This document shows positions 46,298-57,258 of a DNA stretch of 64,000 bases, in pieces. How positions within the stretch are numbered: position 1 is the stretch's first letter; each line of letters starts with the position of its first letter. The DNA is from Microbacterium sp. (GTDB lineage: Bacteria > Actinomycetota > Actinomycetes > Actinomycetales > Microbacteriaceae), in NCBI RefSeq assembly GCF_011620665.1, contig NZ_WOYQ01000049.1, positions 1-64,000 of the forward strand, read 5' to 3'. The notes below the pieces were generated by a model. That model worked only from the letters and a program-made list of their open reading frames with translations, was not told the DNA's origin and searched no databases. Made by a program: the position numbers and the translations under genes.

Positions 46298-46866
46298 GAG
46301 ACGCGTCCCCGTGACCGAGCGGCCCGCACCTCAGTGAGCACATAGTCGATACCACTGGCGATCGTCAAGATCACCGCGATCCACATCGCGACGGTGTTCA
46401 CCGTGTGGATCCACTCCCCCACGACGATTCCGAAAGGCAACAGTGCGAGGGAGAGCGCGACGGCCTGCGCGACGGTCTTGAGCTTGCCCATCCACGCCGC
46501 CGCGACGACATGCGTACTGGCTACCAGGAGACGATGCACGGTGATGCCGATCTCGCGCACCAGCACGAGGATCGTGACCCACCAGGGCAGCTCGGCGAGG
46601 ATCGACAGCCCGACGAAAGCGCACCCGGTGAGCACCTTGTCGGCGATCGGGTCCAGGAGCTTGCCGAGATCGGTGACGATGTGGTGCGCACGAGCGAGGT
46701 ACCCGTCGATCCCGTCCGTCGCGATCGCGACGATGAACAGCACTGCCGCCCACCACCGGAGAGCGCCGCCGGCGCCATCGTCGGCGAGCAGCATCCAGAG
46801 GAAGACAGGGGCGCACAGGATGCGTGCGACCGTGATCGCGTTGGGGAGCTGTCTCGGGATCGCCAC
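46294..46866 (-). CDS. pgsA: CDP-diacylglycerol--glycerol-3-phosphate 3-phosphatidyltransferase
   Basis: CDP-alcohol phosphotransferase motif DGIDGYLARAHHIVTDLGKLLDPIADK. Confidence 0.93.
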   Translation of the reverse strand: MAIPRQLPNAITVARILCAPVFLWMLLADDGAGGALRWWAAVLFIVAIATDGIDGYLARAHHIVTDLGKLLDPIADKVLTGCAFVGLSILAELPWWVTILVLVREIGITVHRLLVASTHVVAAAWMGKLKTVAQAVALSLALLPFGIVVGEWIHTVNTVAMWIAVILTIASGIDYVLTEVRAARSRGRVS

Positions 46867-46879
46867 GCGTCGAGCCTAC

Positions 46880-49567
46880 CTAGTCCCGGCCTGTCAGTCC
46901 CCAGGCGTCTTCGTCGCCGGAACCGCCGTCGACGACCTCATAGCCGTCGAACTGGGCGTCAACGGCATCCGTGCCGCCCTTGGGCGGGCTCGGGGCCCGG
47001 ACATCCGCGACGGGCCCGTCCCCGCGCAAGCGCGCGAGCACCTCGGGCAGCTGATCGGGCGTCACGAGGACATCACGCGCCTTCGATCCCTCGGAGGGGC
47101 CGACGATCTCGCGCGACTCGAGCAGATCCATCAGGCGTCCCGCCTTGGCGAACCCGACGCGGAGCTTGCGCTGCAGCATCGACGTCGAACCGAACTGTGT
47201 CGAGATGATCTGCTCCGCCGCCGCGAGCAGGAGGTCGAGATCGTCGCCGATGTCCGCGTCGACCTCCTTCTTCTCGACCACGGCGGCCACATCCGTGCGG
47301 TAGTCGGGACGCGCCTGGTTCTTGACGTGGGTGACGACCTTCTCGATCTCACCCTCGGACACCCACGCGCCCTGCACGCGAATCGCCTTGGACGTGCCCA
47401 TCGGCAGGAACAGCCCATCCCCCTGTCCGATCAGCCGATCGGCGCCCGGCTGGTCGAGGATGACGCGTGAATCGGTCACGCTGGTCACGGCGAATGCGAG
47501 ACGCGACGGGACGTTCGCCTTGATGAGGCCCGTCACGACGTCGACCGACGGGCGCTGGGTCGCGAGCACCAGGTGGATGCCGCTCGCACGCGCGAGCTGC
47601 GTGATCCGGACGATCGAGTCTTCGACATCGCGGGGCGCCACCATCATCAGGTCGGCGAGCTCGTCGACGACGACGAGGAGGTAAGGATACGGCTTGAGCA
47701 CTCTTTCGCTGCCGACGGGAAGATTGATCTCGCCGGCCACGACGGCACGGTTGAAATCGTCGATATGCCGGAAGCCGAACGAAGCGAGGTCGTCGTAGCG
47801 CATGTCCATCTCCTTCACGACCCACTGCAGCGCTTCGGCGGCCTTCTTCGGGTTCGTGATGATGGGGGTGATCAAATGCGGGACACCGGCATAGTTCGTG
47901 AGCTCGACCCGTTTGGGGTCGATCAGCACCATCCGCACTTCCGACGGCTTCGCGCGCATCAGAAGGCTCGTGATCATCGAGTTCACGAAGCTCGATTTGC
48001 CCGAGCCGGTCGACCCGGCCACGAGCAGGTGAGGCATCTTGGCGAGGTTGGCCGTCACGAACCCGCCGCCGACATCCTTGCCGACCCCGATCGTCATGGG
48101 GTGCGTCTGGGCAGCCGCGGCCGGAGAACGCAGCACGTCTCCGAGCGTCACGATTTCACGGTCGGCATTGGGGATCTCGACCCCGATCGCGCTCTTGCCG
48201 GGGATGGGGGCGAGGATGCGGACTTCGTTCGAGGCAACGGCATACGCGATGTTGTTGGTGAGCGCCGTGATGCGCTCCACCTTGACGCCCAGCCCCAGCG
48301 AGATCTCATACTGCGTGACGGTCGGACCGCGCGAGAAGCCGGTCACCCGCGCATCGACGGAGAACTGCTCGAAGACACTCATGATCGCCGCCACCACGCG
48401 ATCGTTGGCTTCCGAGCGCGCCTTCGGCGGCGTGCCCTGCGCGAGCGCACCCACTGACGGCAACCGGTACGGAGCGATCGGCGGTCGCCCGTCGTGGTCG
48501 TCGCCGAGAGCGGAGAGTCCGGGGAGGACGCCGTCATCGAGAACGATCTCGCCGCTGTCTTCGCGGAGTGCGGTGTCGGTCCTGCGCGCAGCCTTCTTGG
48601 CGTTTGCGATGACCGCCGGGTCGATGATCTCCGTGGGCGCATCGAGGAGCGGCGCGGGAATCGCCGCGATCGCTTGATCGAACCCGCCCACGCCGTGGGG
48701 GTCGAGGAGTGCCGTCAGATCATCCGAGCCGAGAGCTCCGTCGGCGTCCTCCTCGCGACCGGTCTTGTTGCGTCGCCACCAGGGCAGTGCGGGTTCATGG
48801 GCCCCCGGTTCCCCCGGTTCCCCCGGAGCGAATCCGACCGTCCCGTCCGCGAAAGCGACCCCGCGCTCGGCGCCGAACATCCACGCGTACAGTTCGCCGA
48901 GTCGGCTCCCGATGCGACCGGGCGGGGTCTTGGTGATGATGAGAACGCTGAAGAACGTGACGACCGAAAGCACGATGTATGCACCGACGGGCGTCAGTAG
49001 CGCCGCGAGCGGCTCTCCTCCCATCCAGCCGAACAGTCCGCCGGCGTCGCTGAGGGCCGGCAGGCCGGTCTTCGGCTGCGGACGACCGCCGGCGAGGTGG
49101 CAGAAGCCCGCGATCGCGAGGACGAACAGCGCGACACCGATCCCGATGCGGCCGTTGTCGTGCACAGAGGGCGGATGCCGGAACAACCAGCCGGCCACAA
49201 GGAACAGCAGCACGGGGACGACGAACGCCTCGCGCCCGACGAGCGCGCCCACGGTGTAGGCGCTGATGCTGGTGCCGGCATCCGTGCCGATCAAGAACCA
49301 CTCGACGATTCCACCGGCCACCGCCAAGAGGACCAGCAGAAACGGAAATCCGTCTCGTCGCTGATCCTTCTCGAGGTCTTCGAATCCGAACGCGCGGAAC
49401 ATCCCCCCGGTCACGTGGGCCAAGCCGAGCCACGCGCGGACGGCGACAGGCGGCTTGTCGACCTCGTCGACGTAGCGCTTCGGGGCCGGTTCGATCTTGC
49501 GGGCGCGCGACGCGGTTCCCTTCGCGGACCCGCGGGCGTTCGTGGGCGTGGGCGTGCTCCTGGCCAT
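46880..49567 (-). CDS. ftsK: DNA translocase FtsK/SpoIIIE
   Basis: N-terminal TM region; [44 protein letters not shown]; gamma domain. Start [13 protein letters not shown]. Confidence 0.95.
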   Translation of the reverse strand: MARSTPTPTNARGSAKGTASRARKIEPAPKRYVDEVDKPPVAVRAWLGLAHVTGGMFRAFGFEDLEKDQRRDGFPFLLVLLAVAGGIVEWFLIGTDAGTSISAYTVGALVGREAFVVPVLLFLVAGWLFRHPPSVHDNGRIGIGVALFVLAIAGFCHLAGGRPQPKTGLPALSDAGGLFGWMGGEPLAALLTPVGAYIVLSVVTFFSVLIITKTPPGRIGSRLGELYAWMFGAERGVAFADGTVGFAPGEPGEPGAHEPALPWWRRNKTGREEDADGALGSDDLTALLDPHGVGGFDQAIAAIPAPLLDAPTEIIDPAVIANAKKAARRTDTALREDSGEIVLDDGVLPGLSALGDDHDGRPPIAPYRLPSVGALAQGTPPKARSEANDRVVAAIMSVFEQFSVDARVTGFSRGPTVTQYEISLGLGVKVERITALTNNIAYAVASNEVRILAPIPGKSAIGVEIPNADREIVTLGDVLRSPAAAAQTHPMTIGVGKDVGGGFVTANLAKMPHLLVAGSTGSGKSSFVNSMITSLLMRAKPSEVRMVLIDPKRVELTNYAGVPHLITPIITNPKKAAEALQWVVKEMDMRYDDLASFGFRHIDDFNRAVVAGEINLPVGSERVLKPYPYLLVVVDELADLMMVAPRDVEDSIVRITQLARASGIHLVLATQRPSVDVVTGLIKANVPSRLAFAVTSVTDSRVILDQPGADRLIGQGDGLFLPMGTSKAIRVQGAWVSEGEIEKVVTHVKNQARPDYRTDVAAVVEKKEVDADIGDDLDLLLAAAEQIISTQFGSTSMLQRKLRVGFAKAGRLMDLLESREIVGPSEGSKARDVLVTPDQLPEVLARLRGDGPVADVRAPSPPKGGTDAVDAQFDGYEVVDGGSGDEDAWGLTGRD

Positions 49568-49644
49568 TACCCCACGGTAGGCGCAGAAGGCCGGGAATCC
49601 TCGGATTGACGCGGCCCTTCGTGGGCGAGCGGCTGGCCGCGGCC

Positions 49645-50139
49645 TCAACGCAAGCGCTTGACCATGGTGTCGCGGCCGACGCCGGGCTGAGTCACCGCGA
49701 AGCCTTCGGTGCGGTAGAGCGTGTAGGCGAAGTTGCCCCGCTCGACGGAAAGGCTGATGCGCGCGAAGCCTTGCGCTCGCGCGAGATCACACAGCCGCTG
49801 CAGGAGCGCCCGGCCCACGCCGTGCGCGCGCCAGATCGGCCGCACACCGATGATGAGCTCCGGCACTCCCGTGCCGACGTGGGCGAACCCGGGGTCGGTA
49901 CGGGGCAGCATCCGGTACCAGGCGGCACCGACCGACTCGTCGTGTCCGTCAACCGCCACGAATCCGGCGTCGCTCGGGCGCATCCACCCGGCCAGGTAGC
50001 GGCGGTAATCGGGATCGGCGATCACATCGAACCGGGGGCGAGCGCCACCCTGACGCCAGTTGACAGCCTCCACGATCATGTCCGCGAGGAACGCGCCGTC
50101 CGCCTGCACGGCGGGGCGGATGCTGAACGAAGCGGGCAT
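49645..50139 (-). CDS. GNAT family N-acetyltransferase
   Basis: [41 protein letters not shown]. Confidence 0.85.
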   Translation of the reverse strand: MPASFSIRPAVQADGAFLADMIVEAVNWRQGGARPRFDVIADPDYRRYLAGWMRPSDAGFVAVDGHDESVGAAWYRMLPRTDPGFAHVGTGVPELIIGVRPIWRAHGVGRALLQRLCDLARAQGFARISLSVERGNFAYTLYRTEGFAVTQPGVGRDTMVKRLR

Positions 50140-50162
50140 GCTCAGAGGCTACCGCGCCGGTG

Positions 50163-51839
50163 CTACGCCTCGATGACGAGAGGGACGATCATCGGCCGGC
50201 GACGGAGAGACTGGTTCACCCAGTGCCCGATCGTACGGCGCACGACCTGAGACAGCGCATGCGGGTCACGCACGCCCGACTGAGCCGCCTCGGTCAGCGC
50301 GGCGGCGATCTTGGGCTTGACCGCCTCGAAGACGTTGTCGTGTTCGGCGAATCCTCGTGCGTGGATCTCGGGTCCGGTGATGATGCGGCCGGTCGCGGAA
50401 TCGACGACGACGATGACCGAGATGAACCCCTCCTCGCCGAGGATGCGGCGGTCCTTGAGGTCGGCATCCGTGATCTCGCCGACGGTCGAACCGTCGACAT
50501 AGACGAAACCGAGGTCAAGCTGCCCCACGACCGCAGCGGTGCCGTCCTTGAGATCGATCACTGTGCCGTTCTCGGCCAGGATCGTCCGCTCGGGGGGGAT
50601 GCCGGTGGCCTGCGCGAGCTTCGCGTTCGCGGTCAGGTGCCGGTACTCCCCATGAACGGGGAGTACGTTGCGGGGCTGGAGGATGTTGTAGCAGTACAGC
50701 AGCTCGCCGGCGGCGGCGTGACCGGACACGTGCACCTTCGCGTTGCCCTTGTGCACAACGTTCGCGCCCAGCTTCGTGAGTCCGTCGATCACGCGATAGA
50801 CCGCATTCTCGTTGCCGGGGATCAGGCTCGACGCGAGGATCACGGTGTCGCCGATACCGACCTCGATCGCGTGGTCCATGTTCGCCATGCGGGAAAGCAC
50901 CGCCATCGGCTCACCCTGGGAACCGGTCGACATATAGACGATCCGGTCGTCGGGTAGATCCTTGGCCTTTTTGTAGTCGATCAGCACCCCATCGGGCACC
51001 GTCAGATAGCCGAGGTCGGCGGCGATCGTCATGTTTCGCACCATGCTGCGCCCCAGGAAGGCGACACGGCGGCCGTTCGCAGCGGCCGCGTCGATGACCT
51101 GCTGGACGCGGTGGACGTGACTGGAGAAGCTCGCGACGATCACGCGGCGCGGAGCCTTCGCGATCACCTGGTCGAGCACCGGCCCGATCGCCCGCTCCAG
51201 CGGTGTGAAGCCCGGGACATCGGCGTTGGTCGAGTCGACCAGGAAGAGATCGACGCCCCGTTCACCCAGGCGGGCGAACGCGCGCAGGTCCGTGAGGCGT
51301 CCGTCGAGCGGCAGCTGATCCATCTTGAAGTCGCCCGTGGCCAGCGCGGTGCCGCCCGACGTGTGGATCGCGACGGCGAGCGCGTCGGGAATCGAGTGAT
51401 TCACCGCGATGAACTCGAGGTCGAACGGGCCGAGCTGCTCCGTTTCGCCCTCAGCGACCGTGAGCGTGTAGGCCTTGATGCGGTGTTCCTTGAGCTTCGC
51501 CTCGACGAGGGCCAGCGTCAGCTGCGAGCCGATGAGCGGGATGTCGCTCTTGAGCTTGAGAAGGTAAGGCACCGCGCCGATGTGGTCTTCGTGGCCGTGC
51601 GTCAGCACGAGTCCGACGACGTCGTCGAGGCGCCCCTTGATCGGCTCGAAATCAGGAAGGATCAGGTCGACGCCGGGCTGGTGCTCTTCCGGGAAGAGCA
51701 CGCCGCAGTCGACGATCAAGAGCTTGCCTTCGCTCTCGAAGACGGTCATGTTTCGGCCGATCTCGCCGAGGCCACCGAGCGGGATGACCCGCAGCGTTCC
51801 AGACTCGAGAGTGGGCGGATCGTACACAGTCGGGGGCAT
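50163..51839 (-). CDS. rnj: Ribonuclease J
   Basis: Metallo-beta-lactamase HGHEDHIGAVPYLL; beta-CASP; start MPPTVYDPPTLESGTLRVIPLGGLGEIGRNMTVFE. Confidence 0.95.
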   Translation of the reverse strand: MPPTVYDPPTLESGTLRVIPLGGLGEIGRNMTVFESEGKLLIVDCGVLFPEEHQPGVDLILPDFEPIKGRLDDVVGLVLTHGHEDHIGAVPYLLKLKSDIPLIGSQLTLALVEAKLKEHRIKAYTLTVAEGETEQLGPFDLEFIAVNHSIPDALAVAIHTSGGTALATGDFKMDQLPLDGRLTDLRAFARLGERGVDLFLVDSTNADVPGFTPLERAIGPVLDQVIAKAPRRVIVASFSSHVHRVQQVIDAAAANGRRVAFLGRSMVRNMTIAADLGYLTVPDGVLIDYKKAKDLPDDRIVYMSTGSQGEPMAVLSRMANMDHAIEVGIGDTVILASSLIPGNENAVYRVIDGLTKLGANVVHKGNAKVHVSGHAAAGELLYCYNILQPRNVLPVHGEYRHLTANAKLAQATGIPPERTILAENGTVIDLKDGTAAVVGQLDLGFVYVDGSTVGEITDADLKDRRILGEEGFISVIVVVDSATGRIITGPEIHARGFAEHDNVFEAVKPKIAAALTEAAQSGVRDPHALSQVVRRTIGHWVNQSLRRRPMIVPLVIEA

Positions 51840-51893
51840 CGTATGCCTTTCGCGGAGGCGCACGGCATCCGCTCGTTCGTTCAGTGGATGGTC

Positions 51894-52871
51894 TCAGCGG
51901 GTCGTGCCGTGGACCTTGGGCAATGCGCCGCCGGCGGCGGCGTTGCGGTCGGGCCGGAAATTCGAGAAGTCTGCACCGTCGACGTTGGTCACGAGCGCCA
52001 GCTCATCCTCGATGAGTGCGGCTTCCCATTCCTCCGGTCCCACGAGGGGCAGACGGACGCGGGGGCTCGAAATGCGGCCGAGGCCGTGGAGGATGTACTT
52101 CACGCTCACGGTCGCCGGGACGTGGGTCATGACGGCACGGACGAGTGGTTCGACGCTCCGGTGCGCCGCCGTGGCCGCGGCGAGGTCGCCGCGATTCACG
52201 GCGTCGACCATCGCCCGATAGGGGGCCGCGGAGATGTTCCCGGTCACCCCGACGAGTCCGGTCGCACCGATCGCCATGTGCGGGAGCGCATTGGCATCGT
52301 CGCCGGAGAAGTACATGAGGTCGGTCTGGTTGAGCACCCGGCTGACCTCGCTGAAGTCACCCTTGGCATCCTTGATCGCCAGGATATTGGGGTGCTTCGC
52401 AAGGCGCAGGATCGTCTCGTACTTGATGGGGACGCCCGTGCGGCCCGGGATGTCATACAGGATGACGGGGAGGTCGGTCGCGTCGGCGACGAGCCGGAAG
52501 TGCGTCAGGATGCCGGCCTGGGTGGGCTTGTTGTAGTACGGCGTGACGATCATGATGCCGTCGGCGCCGGCTTTCTCGCTCGCCCGATAGAGCTCGATCG
52601 CGTGGGCCGTCTCGTTCGACCCGCCGCCCGTGATGATCTTCGCGCGACCGCCGGCGACCGCCTTGCCGACCTCGACGAGTCTGAGCTTCTCGGGGTCGGT
52701 GAGGGTCGAGGTCTCGCCGGTCGTGCCCGTGACCACGATGCCGTCCGCACCGGCGGTGATGACGTCGTCCATGTGCTTCTCAACGGCGGCCCAATCGACC
52801 TCGCCATCGGCCGTCATCGGGGTGACGAGCGCGACGAGAACCTGTCCGAATGGGTTTCCCGTATGCGTCAT
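51894..52871 (-). CDS. dapA: 4-hydroxy-tetrahydrodipicolinate synthase
   Basis: GTTGETSTLTDPEKLRL; YDIPGRTGVPI; AIKDAKGDF. Confidence 0.96.
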   Translation of the reverse strand: MTHTGNPFGQVLVALVTPMTADGEVDWAAVEKHMDDVITAGADGIVVTGTTGETSTLTDPEKLRLVEVGKAVAGGRAKIITGGGSNETAHAIELYRASEKAGADGIMIVTPYYNKPTQAGILTHFRLVADATDLPVILYDIPGRTGVPIKYETILRLAKHPNILAIKDAKGDFSEVSRVLNQTDLMYFSGDDANALPHMAIGATGLVGVTGNISAAPYRAMVDAVNRGDLAAATAAHRSVEPLVRAVMTHVPATVSVKYILHGLGRISSPRVRLPLVGPEEWEAALIEDELALVTNVDGADFSNFRPDRNAAAGGALPKVHGTTR

Positions 52872-52913
52872 GATCCCAGGCTACCGGTTCCCGCCTACCC
52901 CGGTTCCGCGTCG

Positions 52914-53402
52914 TCAAGGGCGGACGAGCGTCAGGAAGCGGTACGTCACCCCGGTCCGGGAGAGCGCCCATTCGGTCGCCTCCACCGGTTCCCAGCCGTC
53001 ACGCCTCGGCGCGTGGGTATCGCCGGCGACCTCGATATCCAACTCCGTGACCTCCAGCACATCGGCCCGACCGATCGCCGACTCATACAGCCGCCCACCG
53101 CCGATGACCCAGGCGGACTCGTCATCGGCCACGAGCGCCAGCGCCTCGTCGAGGGATGCCGTGCGCTCCGCGCCGTCGGACGCCCAGGAATCCGCGGAAG
53201 TCACCACGATGTTGCGGCGATGCGGCAGCGGCCGGAAATGCGGCGGAAACGATTCCCACGTGCGACGCCCCATGATCACGGGATGCCCGGTCGTCACGTC
53301 CTTGAAGTGGGCCATGTCCTCCGGGACATGCCACGGCATCCCGCCGCGCGCGCCGATGACGCCCCCGCGGGCTTCCGCCCAGATGAGACCGACCCGGGTC
53401 AT
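52914..53402 (-). CDS. Dihydrofolate reductase
   Basis: [49 protein letters not shown]. Confidence 0.95.
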   Translation of the reverse strand: MTRVGLIWAEARGGVIGARGGMPWHVPEDMAHFKDVTTGHPVIMGRRTWESFPPHFRPLPHRRNIVVTSADSWASDGAERTASLDEALALVADDESAWVIGGGRLYESAIGRADVLEVTELDIEVAGDTHAPRRDGWEPVEATEWALSRTGVTYRFLTLVRP

Positions 53403-54214
53403 ACCGCGACGTCCCCGCGAATGGCGGGATGGTGCTGGTAGTCCTCGACGAGGATGTCCTCGAACGCGTAGTCGAAGATCGAATCCGGCGTCCGCGCGAA
53501 CCGCAGCCGCGGGGAGGGGAACGCGTCCCGTGAGAGCTGTTCCCGCACCTGCTCGACGTGGTTGTCATAGATGTGGCAATCGCCACCGGTCCAGACGAAC
53601 TCCCCCGGCTCGAGACCGGTCTGCTGCGCGATCATCAGCGTGAGCAGGGCGTAGGAGGCGATGTTGAAGGGCACGCCGAGGAACATGTCGGCACTGCGCT
53701 GATAGAGCTGGCACGAGAGCCTGCCACCCGAGACGTAGAACTGGAACAGGGCATGGCAGGGGGCGAGCGCCATGTGCGGAATGTCTGCCGGGTTCCACGC
53801 AGAGACGATGAGACGGCGTGAATCCGGGGTCGCACGGATCTGCGCGATCACATCGCTGATCTGATCGATCTGTCCCCCGGACGGCGTCGGCCAGGAACGC
53901 CACTGCACCCCATACACAGGTCCGAGCTCGCCGGCGTCATCGGCCCATTCGTCCCAGATCGTCACGCCGTGTTCCTGAAGCCAGGCGACGTTCGATTCGC
54001 CCCGGAGGAACCAGAGGAGCTCATACGCGATCGACTTCATGTGCACACGCTTGGTCGTGATGAGCGGGAAGCCGTCGGCCAGGTCGAAGCGGATCTGCCT
54101 GCCGAACACACTCGTGGTGCCCGTCCCGGTGCGGTCGTCCTTGTGCACACCGTGCTCAAGGACGTCGGCCAGCAGATCCTCGTAAGGGGTGGGGATGACC
54201 TCGACGGCGCTCAC
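53399..54214 (-). CDS. thyA: Thymidylate synthase
   Basis: [58 protein letters not shown] start. Confidence 0.96.
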   Translation of the reverse strand: MSAVEVIPTPYEDLLADVLEHGVHKDDRTGTGTTSVFGRQIRFDLADGFPLITTKRVHMKSIAYELLWFLRGESNVAWLQEHGVTIWDEWADDAGELGPVYGVQWRSWPTPSGGQIDQISDVIAQIRATPDSRRLIVSAWNPADIPHMALAPCHALFQFYVSGGRLSCQLYQRSADMFLGVPFNIASYALLTLMIAQQTGLEPGEFVWTGGDCHIYDNHVEQVREQLSRDAFPSPRLRFARTPDSIFDYAFEDILVEDYQHHPAIRGDVAV

Positions 54215-54316
54215 GCAGGTCAGACTACCCGCGCCACGCTTCTGCCAGAGGAAACGTGACGTCATCTAAGGCCGGGATCAGGGCCAGGCGCACCCGGGCG
54301 GATAGACTGCCACGCT

Positions 54317-54754
54317 ATGACCCTGTCGGATGCCGTCCTCATCCTCGCTGCATTGCTCGTGGTCACGATCGGCATCGGCGCCTCCCTCCGCTGGCGGCAG
54401 AATCGTCCTCGTCACCAGGATCCGAGCGAAATCGTGCAACCGCAGCGGCTGGGCGCCGCGGCGCTCGGTGAGCGCGCAACCCTGCTGCAGTTCAGTACTG
54501 AGATGTGCGCGCGGTGCCCCGGCGTCCATCGCACGCTGAGTGCGATCGCCGACAACAACGACGGCGTGCTGCATCTCGACGTCGACCTGACCCACCGCCC
54601 GGACATCGCCCAGCACTTCCACGTGCTGCAGACGCCGACCACCCTCATCGTCGACGGCGACGGCGTCGTCCAGACCCGCTTCGGCGGCACGCCTCGGCGC
54701 GACGTCATCGAGCTCGAGCTCGCGCGCGTGACAGCCGTGCGCGCCCCGGTCTGA
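54317..54754 (+). CDS. Membrane-anchored thioredoxin-fold protein (CxxC active site)
   Basis: N-terminal TM; TLLQFSTEMCARCPGVHRTLSAI; cis-Pro region LQTPTTLIVDGDG. Confidence 0.85.
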   Translation: MTLSDAVLILAALLVVTIGIGASLRWRQNRPRHQDPSEIVQPQRLGAAALGERATLLQFSTEMCARCPGVHRTLSAIADNNDGVLHLDVDLTHRPDIAQHFHVLQTPTTLIVDGDGVVQTRFGGTPRRDVIELELARVTAVRAPV

Positions 54755-54857
54755 TCGTCCTCACGACACCTGTTCCCCTGTCGGTGACTGCGGTCTAGGC
54801 TCAACGAGAGGCGAGCGCGCGCCGCCGTCGATTCCGCCGATCCGCACAGGAGGGCCC

Positions 54858-55061
54858 ATGAGCGTCACGAGCGAAGCGAGCACGAGCTGGAAAGGCAACC
54901 TCGCCGACGGCGCGGGCGACGTCGCTCTCCGCGTCGACGCAGTCATGCCGGGCCTTGCGGCAGATGACTTCGCTCGGATCGCCGCGGAGGCCAAGACCGG
55001 CGGTCCCGTCTCGGCCGCCCCCAGCGGCATCGAGATCACGGTCGAGGCGACGCTTGCCTGA
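54858..55061 (+). pseudogene. OsmC/Ohr-family peroxiredoxin with in-frame core deletion (67 aa remnant)
   Basis: N-term SEASTSWKGNLADGAGDVALRVDA joined to C-term VMPGLAADDFARIAAEAKTGGPVSAAPSGIEITVEATLA; central helix and both catalytic Cys absent. Confidence 0.65.
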
Positions 55062-55965
55062 GACCCTCGTAGAGGTCACCGATCGAGTGGTCGTCGCCGG
55101 GGCATCCGGGTTGATCGGTCGCGCGCTCGTCGACTCTCTTCGCGCCGACGGGATCGCAGTCACCCGGCTCGTACGTCGACCGGCCGAAGCGGCTGACGAG
55201 CGGGCCTGGGATCCAGGCAACGCGCCCCTCAATCCGGCGATCCTGCGCGGCGCCCGAGCAGTCGTGGGTCTGAACGGAGCCAGCATCGGCCGCTTCCCAT
55301 GGACAGCCCGGTACAAGCGCGAGCTGCTCTGGTCACGACTCACCCCGACCCAGACTCTCACCGCGGCGCTCGGCGAACTGGGCCCCGAGGGCCCCGCGTT
55401 CGTGTCGGCATCCGCCGTCGGCTACTACCCTTCCGCCCCCGGAGCGGTCCTCACCGAGGACTCGCCGCGCGGTGATGAGTTCCTCTCGGACCTCTGCGGT
55501 GAGTGGGAGTCCGCGGCGCAGCGCGCACCCGGCCGCGTCGCCCTCTTGCGCACCGCGCCGATCGTGCATCCCGAAGGTGTGCTGAAGCCGCTCATGCTTC
55601 TCACGAACCTCGGAGTCTCCGGCCCGATCGGCCGAGGCACGCAGGTATGGCCGTGGATCTCCCTCGCCGACGAGGTGCGCGCGATCCGGCACGTCATCGA
55701 CTCTGACCTGGCAGGTCCGGTCAACCTCACGGGACCTGCCCGCGCCACCGCGAACGATCTCGGCTTCGCGCTTGCACGGCGGATGAACCGGCCCTATCTG
55801 TTGCGTGCGCCGGAGTGGGCGATCTCACTCGTCCTCGGTCGCGACGCGACACGATCCCTGCTGACGGGCGACATGAACGTGGTGCCGCTGGCCCTGCAGA
55901 CATCCGGCTTCACGTTCACACACCCCACGGTCGAGGACGCCGTCGCTGCAGCGGTTGCCGCCTAG
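55054..55965 (+). CDS. TIGR01777 family NAD(P)-binding protein (epimerase-like)
   Basis: RVVVAGASGLIGRALVDSLRADG; SASAVGYYPS; TTG start inferred. Confidence 0.88.
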   Translation: MPETLVEVTDRVVVAGASGLIGRALVDSLRADGIAVTRLVRRPAEAADERAWDPGNAPLNPAILRGARAVVGLNGASIGRFPWTARYKRELLWSRLTPTQTLTAALGELGPEGPAFVSASAVGYYPSAPGAVLTEDSPRGDEFLSDLCGEWESAAQRAPGRVALLRTAPIVHPEGVLKPLMLLTNLGVSGPIGRGTQVWPWISLADEVRAIRHVIDSDLAGPVNLTGPARATANDLGFALARRMNRPYLLRAPEWAISLVLGRDATRSLLTGDMNVVPLALQTSGFTFTHPTVEDAVAAAVAA

Positions 55966-56402
55966 CGGCCGCGCTCGAGCGCGATCGCGGTGCGAATCGC
56001 CTGCCGCGCGCGGCGGCGGTCTCCCGCGCCGTCGTAGGCCAGTCCCACGCGAAACCACGCACGCCAATCATCCGGGTGAGCCTCGACGTCGGCGCGATAC
56101 GCGGGGAAGAGCTCGTCGACCTGATCGCGCTGGGGACGGCCGCTCGGGCGGACATCGAGCTCGTCTGAGGGCAGGCCGCCCTCGTCTTCGAGGCGAGCCG
56201 CCAGGGCAGAGGCGCGCATACCGAAGCGGATCTCACGCCAGATCGCCCACGCGGCGATGAGCGGCAGAACGACGAGCGCGATCCCCATGACGATGCCGGC
56301 GGGCTGCTGTGAGCCGAGCAGCAGCCACGCCCGCTGCCCGACGAGCAGGATGTAGAGCGCCAGCAGTGCCGCCATGACGGCCACGCCGATCCGGGCGCTC
56401 AT
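55962..56402 (-). CDS. Membrane protein with C-terminal TPR-like segment
   Basis: Two TM helices; DWRAWFRVGLAYDGAGDRRRARQAIRTAI. Confidence 0.7.
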   Translation of the reverse strand: MSARIGVAVMAALLALYILLVGQRAWLLLGSQQPAGIVMGIALVVLPLIAAWAIWREIRFGMRASALAARLEDEGGLPSDELDVRPSGRPQRDQVDELFPAYRADVEAHPDDWRAWFRVGLAYDGAGDRRRARQAIRTAIALERGR

Positions 56403-57214
56403 GCGCCCGTGGTGCGGGCGACCTGACCCGGCACGCCGCCTTCGTCGACCGGCGCCGAAGATCGCACGAGCGGAGTCCGCAGGCCGATGTCGATGAGTGA
56501 ATCGAGGCCGACGATGACTCCCCGGGCGTCGCGGGCGGCGGCGAGCGCGACGCGGATGCCCGGCCCGTAGGCGGCGGCCGGGTCCACGGTGTCGTGGATG
56601 AGGGTGAGCGCCTCACCGGGTCCCGAGAGGATCGTCTCCTGCCGCGCGATGATCCCGGGGCGACGCAGCGAGTGCACGGGAATGCTCGCCACCTGCTGGC
56701 CGCGAGCCCGCTGGTCGGCATAGGGGGACTCGACGGGCCCGACGTCCCGTCGAGCAGCGGCGATGAGCTCGGCTGTGCGCACAGCAGTGCCGCTCGGCGA
56801 GTCGACTTTGGTCTCGCGGTGGGTTTCGACGATCTCGATCGATGGGAAGAACGGGGCGGCGGCGGCGGCGAGCGCCGAAGCGATCACCGAGCCGAGCGAG
56901 AAGTTGGGGATGAACACCGCGCCGGTGCCGGATGCCTCCACCAGGGGCCGCACGAGCGCGATGCGTTCGGCCGACCAGCCGGAGGTGCCGACGAGCACGT
57001 TCAGCCCGCGCTCGATCGCAGCCCGCACCACGCTGATCGACACGGCGGGAGTGGACGCATCGATGACGAGGTCGGCCCCGTCGATTTCGGTCAGGTCGCT
57101 GGACGATCCGAGCAGTGCCACCGTCTCGAACCCCTCGGTGCCCTCGACGACGGACGCGATGATCGCTCCCAGCTTGCCGGTTCCGCCCACGAGAGCCACG
57201 CGCGTCGTCGTCAT
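56399..57214 (-). CDS. dapB: 4-hydroxy-tetrahydrodipicolinate reductase
   Basis: RVALVGGTGKLGAIIASVV; FIPNFSLGSVIASALAAAAAPFFPSIEIVETHRETKVDSPSGTAVRTAELI. Confidence 0.92.
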   Translation of the reverse strand: MTTTRVALVGGTGKLGAIIASVVEGTEGFETVALLGSSSDLTEIDGADLVIDASTPAVSISVVRAAIERGLNVLVGTSGWSAERIALVRPLVEASGTGAVFIPNFSLGSVIASALAAAAAPFFPSIEIVETHRETKVDSPSGTAVRTAELIAAARRDVGPVESPYADQRARGQQVASIPVHSLRRPGIIARQETILSGPGEALTLIHDTVDPAAAYGPGIRVALAAARDARGVIVGLDSLIDIGLRTPLVRSSAPVDEGGVPGQVARTTGA

Positions 57215-57258
57215 GCTCCCAGCCTACGGGGCGGGCGCGCCGCGTTACGCTCGGACGC

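Noticed and set aside
51111-53441. 776-aa plus-strand ORF
   Set aside because: Antisense to rnj, dapA and dfrA; no domain features.
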